Positions 27,427 to 35,129 of a DNA stretch of 64,000 bases are shown here, one piece after another. Within the stretch, counting starts at the first letter, position 1, and each line of letters opens with the position of its first letter. The stretch spans positions 85,175 through 149,174 of the forward strand of contig CALLHY010000038.1 in the NCBI GenBank assembly GCA_938009275.1. The letters are read 5' to 3'. Position numbers and translations under genes: made by a program. Under the pieces are notes generated by a model that did no database searches, was not told where the DNA came from, and saw only the letters and a list, made by a program, of their open reading frames with translations. The DNA is from an uncultured bacterium. GTDB taxonomy: Bacteria; Cloacimonadota; Cloacimonadia; Cloacimonadales; Cloacimonadaceae.

Positions 27427-28767
27427 TTAGTTATCCAAATCGCTTTCGTCGAAATCCGAGCCTAAGAAGCGTCTCCAATCGGGATCAGAATTCTCCATGT
27501 CGTCATTCTCGACATAGATTAGCCGATAATTTCCGTTCATCTGGATATCCACGAAGATGTAAACAGGCTTCAAGCCAGACTGATATTTCCAAATCTGATA
27601 GTCTTTCCGGACAAAGCGGCCTGTATCAGAAGTAGTATCGCGCTCTATGTCATCCGGTGCGCCATTTCGTATGTAGATGCGTCCCATCTCAGACTTCCAT
27701 CCGATGCCCAAATGCTTGAAGTATCTATTGGAATAGTCTATTCTCTCGTGCACGAGTTTCATAATGTCTTCAACACTTCTCTTGGTGCCCACTGCCATGT
27801 TTTTCCAGAATTGTGTGGAGTAACGTCTCTTTTTGCCGGTATCAAAGTTCTTCCAATCAGTAGGCATTTGATTGCCCAAAAAGATGCGCATCAGCATGTA
27901 TTCGTCTTCTGGATCGGCAAAGATGAAATGCAGATCTTCAGCTTCTTCTATCAATACAAACTCGAAGTTCCTGCTCTCTGCATGCTCTTCAGTTTGGAGG
28001 GTAACGCTTCCATTATACCTGCCAAGTTCAAGGTCTTTAATCGGTATCTTTAAGGTGAAGCTTTCGGTGGCATTTTTGGGTGTATAGTCGAAGTATTCAT
28101 CCATCACTGATAACGAGTCTTTTTCCAGATACAAGTTTAGCATGTTGCTGCCCTTACTTCCGTCAACGCTTTGATAAGATTCCAGATACAAATAGGCGTA
28201 ATCACTTTTATCGCGGTCTATGAAAAAGGATGGCTCAGAGCGGTATAATGTGTTGCTCCTCTTGAACTTGGGGAGGTGTTGCAGTGTGTCGGGTTTCACC
28301 TCGCTGTTCAGTTCGAGGTCGCTGAGTATAGTAGCTGGGCTTAGCCGTTCAATGGGGAACTGCCAGTTAAAAACCCTTTCTGCGTTTATATCTGTGGCAA
28401 TGAACCTTACTGTATCTAATGGTTTGTCCAGCGTAAAGCTGAGTCTATTCAAATAGTTTTTGCCCTTGGAGTCGGTATCAGCTTTGTTGGAAACTCCTAC
28501 GTTATCGGTAATTTGCTGGCTGATAACCACACTATCCCCATGTACCAGTTCAACTTTTACATCCACTTCAGCGAAGTATCCGCCATGTTGGGCGATGAAT
28601 ACCAGATTGCGATATGGGATTTGGTAGTCGATTAACAGGATAGTGTTTTTGTCCTTATCCAGGAATCGGTTATAATCGATAAACATGTTCAGCTTGTTAT
28701 TAGCAAAGCCTAATGCGGCATAGAACAGAGCTATGCTGCACAAAGTGATAGTTTTAATATTCTTCAT
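27427..28767 (-). CDS. GWxTD domain-containing exported protein (second)
   Basis: A 446-residue protein with a signal peptide (MKNIKTITLCSIALFYAALGFA), a beta-rich middle part, and a C-terminal GWxTD domain (LGIGWKSEMGRIYIRNGAPDDIE, YQIWKYQS, YIFVDIQMNGNYRLIYV). The domain name motif is GWKSE here. Function of the family is not established; it occurs in Bacteroidetes, Acidobacteria and related groups. It overlaps the upstream paralogous gene by 14 bases, has AAGGAAC before its ATG, and is the last gene of the dnaE operon. Confidence 0.85.
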   Translation of the reverse strand: MKNIKTITLCSIALFYAALGFANNKLNMFIDYNRFLDKDKNTILLIDYQIPYRNLVFIAQHGGYFAEVDVKVELVHGDSVVISQQITDNVGVSNKADTDSKGKNYLNRLSFTLDKPLDTVRFIATDINAERVFNWQFPIERLSPATILSDLELNSEVKPDTLQHLPKFKRSNTLYRSEPSFFIDRDKSDYAYLYLESYQSVDGSKGSNMLNLYLEKDSLSVMDEYFDYTPKNATESFTLKIPIKDLELGRYNGSVTLQTEEHAESRNFEFVLIEEAEDLHFIFADPEDEYMLMRIFLGNQMPTDWKNFDTGKKRRYSTQFWKNMAVGTKRSVEDIMKLVHERIDYSNRYFKHLGIGWKSEMGRIYIRNGAPDDIERDTTSDTGRFVRKDYQIWKYQSGLKPVYIFVDIQMNGNYRLIYVENDDMENSDPDWRRFLGSDFDESDLDN

Positions 28768-29869
28768 CTTTGTTCCTTAATGTGTATAAGCCAAATCCTT
28801 TTGTGTCGGCAAAAATGAACTCGCGGTTCTGTTTATAATAAGTCCAGATTACATTTGGATACCTACCCAGGGTGTATGTGTTGGTATCAATGAAATCAGG
28901 TTCTCCAAACTTTATATATATTCTACCTCGATCAGATCTCCAACCCTTTAACTTTTTGTGAATGGTGAAGAGTTCATCTGCCCTCATTACGCGCTGGTAA
29001 AACCTTTCACGCGTTTCATTCCTAATTGTTCCCGGGCTGGGATCGTTGGTTTTCCAGAAGCTCTCGATAGCCTGAGGGAGTTTGCTTTTGGGAAGACTGC
29101 GCAATACTTGCCATTCATTTTGGGTTGCTATATAGCGAAGCTGCTCTATCTGGTCTTCGTAGGTATACCTTAATGAGTATGAGTACCAGGGAGAATACAG
29201 GAATGGCTCAACCTGATAATGTATGTTGCGTTCAAAGAACGTGAAACTCAGTGGCTTAGCCTCCGTTTGCACTATGAAAGGCAGCAGGTCAATCTCAATG
29301 GGGCTGGTAAGATTGTTTATGTGCATAGTTCTATTGTCTGCTTGAATGTGGATGCTATCAACGGGAATTGAGAAACTCTGCTTGAACAAGAGCTGATCAA
29401 TTTCTGAGAAAACGGTTTCTATGCTGCCTGGGATAAAGGATTGTCCTTCTCTATTGGCTATTAGCCAGCTTTGTCCAATCTCTGTTAAGCTTTCGTCTAT
29501 TTGGAAAGTTTTGCTCAGGTTACGCTTTTCGCCCAGAGCTTTGTTTCTAATCATCAGCTCTGCGCTGTAGCTGCCGGCAGGAAGGTCTAAACTCCATCGA
29601 ACAGGTAATGCCGTATCCTGCAGCCAGCTACGCTTTGGTATCAGCAGGCTTTGTTCAAGGAAGCCAACTTGTTTTTTTGATGAGTTTTTTATCTGTAGGG
29701 AAACCTGGTAGTCGGCGGTTTGCTTGTCTTTGGGGAAACTGATGGAATTGTATGGGATAACCACCCAGAAATCTGTTCCACCTACGTAATGTTCGTATAT
29801 AATCTCCTGAGCAAAGCCAGGGGACAGGGCTATCAGGAGTATCGCAGCTAACATCAGGCTTCTAAGCAT
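28754..29869 (-). CDS. GWxTD domain-containing exported protein (first)
   Basis: A 371-residue protein with a signal peptide (MLRSLMLAAILLIALSPGFAQ), a beta-rich N-terminal region, and a C-terminal GWxTD domain (LKGWRSDRGRIYIKFGEPDFID, NVIWTYYKQNREFIFADTKGFG). It is a paralogue of the next gene, with the same order of parts but low identity outside the domain. It overlaps dnaE by eight bases and the second GWxTD gene by 14, so the three are one transcription unit. Function unknown. Confidence 0.85.
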   Translation of the reverse strand: MLRSLMLAAILLIALSPGFAQEIIYEHYVGGTDFWVVIPYNSISFPKDKQTADYQVSLQIKNSSKKQVGFLEQSLLIPKRSWLQDTALPVRWSLDLPAGSYSAELMIRNKALGEKRNLSKTFQIDESLTEIGQSWLIANREGQSFIPGSIETVFSEIDQLLFKQSFSIPVDSIHIQADNRTMHINNLTSPIEIDLLPFIVQTEAKPLSFTFFERNIHYQVEPFLYSPWYSYSLRYTYEDQIEQLRYIATQNEWQVLRSLPKSKLPQAIESFWKTNDPSPGTIRNETRERFYQRVMRADELFTIHKKLKGWRSDRGRIYIKFGEPDFIDTNTYTLGRYPNVIWTYYKQNREFIFADTKGFGLYTLRNKDEEY

Positions 29870-32800
29870 TATTAATTATCCTTATTTGGAAGCTAATCTT
29901 TTCCTTTTCCAACCATGCAAGAATCTTGTTATCGGGAAACACCTTCTTATTCGATTCCAACACATAGGAATTCATAGTTTCAGTTTGAACATTGGTAATC
30001 AGTTTGAACTGACCCGTGCAGCTTGCTGCCCAGGAGCCTATCTCTCCCAGCATGCCTTTCTTTATTTGTTCGTGGTTTATCGTTATCTTGACTTCGCCCT
30101 TTAGTTGAGTAGCCAGGTCTTCAATGGGGATAATCTCCTGAGGTTTTACCCGAAGAACTCCGTCGTCATTACCATTAAAGGTGGATTTTGTGCCGATAAT
30201 GTAGTACACCTTACCAATGCACAAACTTGTTGCATAAGTCTGATAGTCCTTACTGAACAGAGGAACTTCAAACTTTCCACTAAGGTCTTCAAACTCCACA
30301 AAAGCCATTGGGTTTCCCTTGCTATCTTTCTTCCTGGATATAGCGCTAACAATCCCCGCCATTTGCAGGTCTGATACTGATTTGGACTTTCCTGTTTGAG
30401 AATTGGCATTGGTAAGGTTCTTCACCATACTCTTGTATTCAAACAGCGGGTGTCCGCTCATGTAGAAGCCCAATACTTCTTTTTCTTTATCAAGCTGGTG
30501 CAGATAGTTCCATGGTATTACAGCAGGCAGGGGTGGGAAATAGTCGGTGTCGTTATCGTCATCACTGATCAGGTCAAAAAGCGTGGTTTGCCCTTTCTTG
30601 CGGTCACGTTGTTCTCCACTGCCAAGGGCCAAAGCTTGCTCTATCACTTCCCATTTTTGGGCTCTGCTGCCTTCCAGTTCGTCCATAGCACCAGAGGCAA
30701 TCAGGCTTTCCAGCACAGTCTTGTTTACAGCCGAGCTATCCAGCCGGTTACAAAAGCTAAAGATATTGGTATAAGCTCCGTTTATGCTTCTATCTTCGAT
30801 GATGGCACGCATGGCGGATTCGCCGAGATTTTTAATTGCCCTTAGCCCAAATAGAACTTCTTTTCCGTGCACGCTGAATTCGCTGTCGGAGCGATTAAGG
30901 TTTGGCGGGATTATCTTTATGCCCATGCTTTTGCAAACTTCGATTTTATTCGGGATGGCAGAGGGGTCATCTTCAAGGGACAGCAGAGCAGCCATGAATT
31001 CCACAGGGTAGTAGGTCTTTAAATATGCCGTGTGATATGCAACCAAGGCATAACAGGTAGCGTGCGATTTGTTAAATGCATACTCAGCGAAATTTAGCCA
31101 ATCCTTCCAAATTTTTTCCATGGTTTCTTGGGGAACCTTATTGGCCACAGCACCTTCAATAATCTTGTCGTGGAACTTCAGCATTAGCTCTAGATTCTTT
31201 TTCCCCATGGCTTTGCGCAGCATATCTGCTTCTCCGCCGCTTAGTCCGCCCATCTCTCGAGATATCTGCATCAACTGCTCTTGATAAACCGTTACACCAT
31301 AGGTTTCTTTTAGTGTGTTTTCCACCAGAGGATGGTCATACACCACCTTTTCTTTGCCGTGTTTACGGGCTATATAGGTATCGATAAAGCGCATGGGGCC
31401 GGGGCGGTAGAGAGCAACCATGGCGATAAGGTCTTCAAATCTATTGGGTTTCAGGTCTATCAAGTATTTACGCATGCCATCAGATTCAAACTGAAACACG
31501 CCATCGGTCTCGCCCTTACCAAGCAACTTAAACACTTTCTGATCATCAAGTTTCAGCTTATTCACGTCAATATCTATATTTTGAGATTGCTTAACTAAAT
31601 CCACAGTTTTTTGGATAAGCGTTAGGGTTTTTAGCCCCAGGATATCCATCTTCAGCATCTTCAGATCATCCAGCCATTTGCCTTCGTATTGCACCAATAC
31701 TACATTCTCGCCTTCTTTCTGGATGCTACAGGCGAGGGGGACATAGTCTGTTAAGTCTCCGGGGGCAATAACCACACCTGCGGCGTGGATGCCAGTTTGC
31801 CGCACCAGGCCTTCCAGCACCAGAGAATGTGCATAGATGCTCTGATACAGGTCATTATTGCTTATTATCTCCACAAACTCTTTAGATTTCTGGAAGGCAT
31901 CGTCAAGATTTTTGGCATTTGAGGGGATGGTTTTGGTTATGTTATTTGCATCGGCGGCGGGGACGCTTAACACACGGGCAACGTCCTTGATTACGGACTT
32001 AGCACCCAAGGTTCCGAAAGTAATAATCTGAGTTACGCTATTACGTCCAAAGCGTTGGACAATATAGTCTATCACTTTGCCACGTCCCTGGGCACAGAAA
32101 TCGATGTCGATATCGGGCATGCTGATTCTGTCAGGATTCAAGAAGCGTTCAAACAGCAGCCCATACTTCAGTGGGTCTATTAGCGTGATGTCCAAAAGAT
32201 AGGCTATGATGCTGCCTGCGGCTGAGCCACGTCCCGGGCCAACGGGAACGCCCTGTTTACGGGCATTGTCGATGATGTCTTTTACCATCAGGAAATAGCC
32301 ATTGAAGCCCATTCGGTCTATCACACCCAGTTCGTACTCTATCCGGGAGCGTACTTCGTCGCTTACTTGGGCATATTTTAGCTGTGCTTGTTCGAAGCAT
32401 AGGTGCCGCAAGTAATCTCCCATGGTGTCAAACTCTGGTGGGGTTTCCACCTTGGGTAGCAGGAACTTATCATAGCGGAGCTCCAGTTCAATTCGCTCTG
32501 CAATTTGTAGTGTATTGCTATAGGCTTCCGGTACCTCGGGGAATAGGCTTTTCATTTCTTCGGGAGACTTGAAATATAGCTGGGTAGTGGGGTATCGCAT
32601 CCGGCTGGGGTCATTAAGCAGCTTTCCTGTTTGAATGCAGAGAAGAATGTCGTGTGCCTCATTGTCACTTTGATGAAGATAATGGCAGTCATTGGTTAGC
32701 ACCATGGGTATATCCAGCTCTCTTGCCAATTCTATCAGGCGAGGCGCAGCTTTCTCTTCGGACTCCAGCTTGTGATCTTGCAGCTCAATGTAGTAGCGGT

Positions 32801-33296
32801 CGCCAAACAACTCTTTATACCACAACGCTGCTTCCCGTGCTTGCTTCATCCTGTCGTTCAGGATAAGTGATGGTATCTCACCCTTTACGCAGGCAGAAAG
32901 GCAGATTAGCCCTTCACTGTGCTCGGAAAGGAGGCGTTTGGATATGCGCGGTTTGTAATAAAAACCCTCGATAAAGGATTTTGATGAGAGCTTCATCAGG
33001 TTTTGATAGCCTTGGTAATTCTGCGCCAGCAAAATAAGGTGATGTCTTGTTTCATTCTTGCTTTGGGGGTCATCAAGTTCGCCGCTAATGATGTATGCCT
33101 CAATGCCGATGATGGGTTTTATCCCGGCTTTCTGGGCACTTTTATAAAACTCAATAACGCCAAATAGATTGCCATGGTCGGTGATGGCCACTGCCGGCAT
33201 TTCCATCTCTTTGGCAAGGGCAATCATCCTGTCTACCCGGCAGGCACCGTCTAACTGGCTGTATTGTGTGTGATTATGTAAATGTACAAAGGACAT
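29862..33296 (-). CDS. dnaE: DNA polymerase III subunit alpha
   Basis: The replicative polymerase catalytic subunit. The 1144-residue protein has an N-terminal PHP domain (HLHNHTQYSQLDGACR, AITDHGNLFGVIEFY) and the polymerase core with GPGRGSAAGSIIAYLL and the catalytic MPDIDIDFCAQGRG. FNKSHATCYALVAYHTAYLK, helix-hairpin-helix sequence, and a C-terminal OB fold (VSDLQMAGIVSAISRKKDSKGNP) follow. Length and order fit DnaE rather than PolC. GGAG lies eight bases before the ATG. It is followed by two overlapping GWxTD genes. Confidence 0.97.
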   Translation of the reverse strand: MSFVHLHNHTQYSQLDGACRVDRMIALAKEMEMPAVAITDHGNLFGVIEFYKSAQKAGIKPIIGIEAYIISGELDDPQSKNETRHHLILLAQNYQGYQNLMKLSSKSFIEGFYYKPRISKRLLSEHSEGLICLSACVKGEIPSLILNDRMKQAREAALWYKELFGDRYYIELQDHKLESEEKAAPRLIELARELDIPMVLTNDCHYLHQSDNEAHDILLCIQTGKLLNDPSRMRYPTTQLYFKSPEEMKSLFPEVPEAYSNTLQIAERIELELRYDKFLLPKVETPPEFDTMGDYLRHLCFEQAQLKYAQVSDEVRSRIEYELGVIDRMGFNGYFLMVKDIIDNARKQGVPVGPGRGSAAGSIIAYLLDITLIDPLKYGLLFERFLNPDRISMPDIDIDFCAQGRGKVIDYIVQRFGRNSVTQIITFGTLGAKSVIKDVARVLSVPAADANNITKTIPSNAKNLDDAFQKSKEFVEIISNNDLYQSIYAHSLVLEGLVRQTGIHAAGVVIAPGDLTDYVPLACSIQKEGENVVLVQYEGKWLDDLKMLKMDILGLKTLTLIQKTVDLVKQSQNIDIDVNKLKLDDQKVFKLLGKGETDGVFQFESDGMRKYLIDLKPNRFEDLIAMVALYRPGPMRFIDTYIARKHGKEKVVYDHPLVENTLKETYGVTVYQEQLMQISREMGGLSGGEADMLRKAMGKKNLELMLKFHDKIIEGAVANKVPQETMEKIWKDWLNFAEYAFNKSHATCYALVAYHTAYLKTYYPVEFMAALLSLEDDPSAIPNKIEVCKSMGIKIIPPNLNRSDSEFSVHGKEVLFGLRAIKNLGESAMRAIIEDRSINGAYTNIFSFCNRLDSSAVNKTVLESLIASGAMDELEGSRAQKWEVIEQALALGSGEQRDRKKGQTTLFDLISDDDNDTDYFPPLPAVIPWNYLHQLDKEKEVLGFYMSGHPLFEYKSMVKNLTNANSQTGKSKSVSDLQMAGIVSAISRKKDSKGNPMAFVEFEDLSGKFEVPLFSKDYQTYATSLCIGKVYYIIGTKSTFNGNDDGVLRVKPQEIIPIEDLATQLKGEVKITINHEQIKKGMLGEIGSWAASCTGQFKLITNVQTETMNSYVLESNKKVFPDNKILAWLEKEKISFQIRIINNA

Positions 33297-33429
33297 TGCT
33301 TATCTCCATGGCTATCGTAAAAGTAATGATTGGAGATAGCGATTATTTGTCAAAGGATATCTCAGCAATACCGGGAGAAATGTGTTGATATATCCCGATA
33401 TATTCCTGCAGGAATTGCACTATCATTGC

Positions 33430-33493
33430 GGGTGAATTACGCATCTCATCCGTATTTCATGCGTAATTCATTAGTAATTCGTTCAAGGAAGCT
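33430..33493 (+). repeat. Intergenic repeat, family B copy 2
   Basis: A 64-base copy of the family B element (see 27323). In this copy GAATTACGCAT and ATGCGTAATTC form a perfect 11-bp inverted repeat. It lies between the 3' end of the SurA/PpiD-like gene and the dnaE start, ending 13 bases before the SurA-like stop. Confidence 0.85.
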
Positions 33494-33505
33494 CAGAACT
33501 GATGG

Positions 33506-34975
33506 CTATTCACTAAGTTTAGGAGGCTGTTTGCCGCGAAGGGGATAGAACTCATGCCGCTTGTCTATTATCTCCAGCTTCGCTATTTGTTGTAGATACC
33601 AGCTGTTTAGGTGTTCCTGTTGCTTACGTTTGATAGCGGAAGCGATTACTTCATCCTTAACCTTTTCCCAAAGTTGTTTATCGGGATGGTTGCGCTTATG
33701 TACTGCAGCCAGTAACCATCTGTCTTCCCGCTCTATCAATGGAGTGAAGCTTCCTTCGGGTGTTTTCAGAATTGCTTCATTGAAGGCAGGGGTTAGCCCC
33801 AGCATGGTTATGGGCGTATCTATACCTACGCTAGTGGCATCAACAATCAGCAGGCTATCTTGTTCGGCTGCGGCACGCATGGTGGTAGGGCTATGTTTCT
33901 GGACGAATTCCTGGGCGTAATTGCGCATAAAGTCAATGCGTTTCTCTTTGGTCAGTTGTTTCACCAGGTCATTCTTTATGGAATCGAAGTCCCGATAGTA
34001 TTCTGCAAGGTATTTGTGTACTTCGAGGATGTAATAATCACCATTGGGAGCATAATATATGTCTGGCACCGTGCCCAGAGGATTGGCAAAGGCAAAGGAA
34101 GCGAGGGGCGGATATTGTCCTATTCCGGGAATGAGTTTATCGGATTCTGAAAACATTCCGCTATCCCGAACTTCATATCCCAATTCATGGGCTGTAGCGG
34201 CTAATCCCTTTTCTCGCGCTCCCCTAAGCAAGACTGCACTGACAATCTTCATTCTTTTCACTTCGTCTTCGAGGCTGGCTTCGCCTGAGGGGGAGGGGCT
34301 AAGGCGGATGTATTGGTAGCTGCGACCATCTTCCCTGCGATAATCAGCCAAATTGCTCTGGTAATACTGCTCAGCTTCGGCATCACTTGCTGTTACATGC
34401 TTTAGCCTTGTGTAATCGAACAGCATTGCGCTTACGTCTGCGGTGTCACCGTTTTTTAACCAATTGGCATACACACTGTCCGGGTCTACAACGGCTTCCT
34501 CTTTTATGGTTCGGATCAGCTTGCTGTAGCTAAATAAATTACGGCTGAGATCAATTACCGATTGCTTGAAGTCGGGGCGGTCACTCAGCGCTTTTCGATA
34601 CTTATTTGCGTCAAACACTCCCCCAGTTTGGAAGTCCTTAATAATCTTTACACCATCAGGTGGATTTGCTATTATGTCTTGCTCAATCTCCGCATCGCTA
34701 ACCGTTATCTTACCAGCATTTATCGCCTGGTCGTAAACATATACACCTATCAGCTCTTCCCAATATTGATCGTTTAGTCTGGTGCTGTCCTGGGGGCTTA
34801 ATGTTTTGTTGCGATTATGATAGCTTAAGTAAGCCTTGAAACCATTGTCAAAGGTGCTGAAATCATAAGTGCGACTGCCTACTTTTGCCACTAAGGCATC
34901 GGCATCATGTATATCTGACCAGATTATGCTGCTTATCATAAGAGCTATACACAGCGATATGTAACGGTTTATCAT
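33506..34975 (-). CDS. Periplasmic SurA/PpiD-like peptidyl-prolyl isomerase or chaperone
   Basis: A 489-residue protein with a signal peptide (MINRYISLCIALMISSIIWS). An N-terminal SurA_N-like helical part (ITVSDAEIEQDII...GGVFDANKYRKALSD) precedes one or two parvulin-like segments (FAFANPLGTVPDIYYAPNGDYYILEVHKY, LKTPEGSFTPLIEREDRWLLAAV). A long C-terminal helix ends it. Such proteins fold outer-membrane and exported proteins. Catalytic parvulin residues are not clear, so it may be chaperone only. ATG 34975 with GGGAG upstream is preferred over a GTG/TTG further upstream. It appears to be transcribed alone. Confidence 0.7.
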   Translation of the reverse strand: MINRYISLCIALMISSIIWSDIHDADALVAKVGSRTYDFSTFDNGFKAYLSYHNRNKTLSPQDSTRLNDQYWEELIGVYVYDQAINAGKITVSDAEIEQDIIANPPDGVKIIKDFQTGGVFDANKYRKALSDRPDFKQSVIDLSRNLFSYSKLIRTIKEEAVVDPDSVYANWLKNGDTADVSAMLFDYTRLKHVTASDAEAEQYYQSNLADYRREDGRSYQYIRLSPSPSGEASLEDEVKRMKIVSAVLLRGAREKGLAATAHELGYEVRDSGMFSESDKLIPGIGQYPPLASFAFANPLGTVPDIYYAPNGDYYILEVHKYLAEYYRDFDSIKNDLVKQLTKEKRIDFMRNYAQEFVQKHSPTTMRAAAEQDSLLIVDATSVGIDTPITMLGLTPAFNEAILKTPEGSFTPLIEREDRWLLAAVHKRNHPDKQLWEKVKDEVIASAIKRKQQEHLNSWYLQQIAKLEIIDKRHEFYPLRGKQPPKLSE

Positions 34976-35043
34976 GTTAACTCCCAATTCATTTAATGCT
35001 ATTTCAAATACCATACATTATCAGGGCAATAATCCTGCAAGAG

Positions 35044-35076
35044 AAAAAAGCCCGGAGCTGAAATCAACTCCGGGCT
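35044..35076 (-). terminator. Terminator of the 938-residue exoprotein gene
   Basis: On the - strand AGCCCGGAG and CTCCGGGCT form a 9-bp stem with a 10-base loop, followed by a T run (A run at 35044-35049). It lies about 55 bases after the stop at 35130. Confidence 0.9.
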
Positions 35077-35129
35077 GCTATTGTTTGTCTAAGCCGTCTC
35101 AGGCATCTGCCCAAGGGGCTCGGTTAGAA

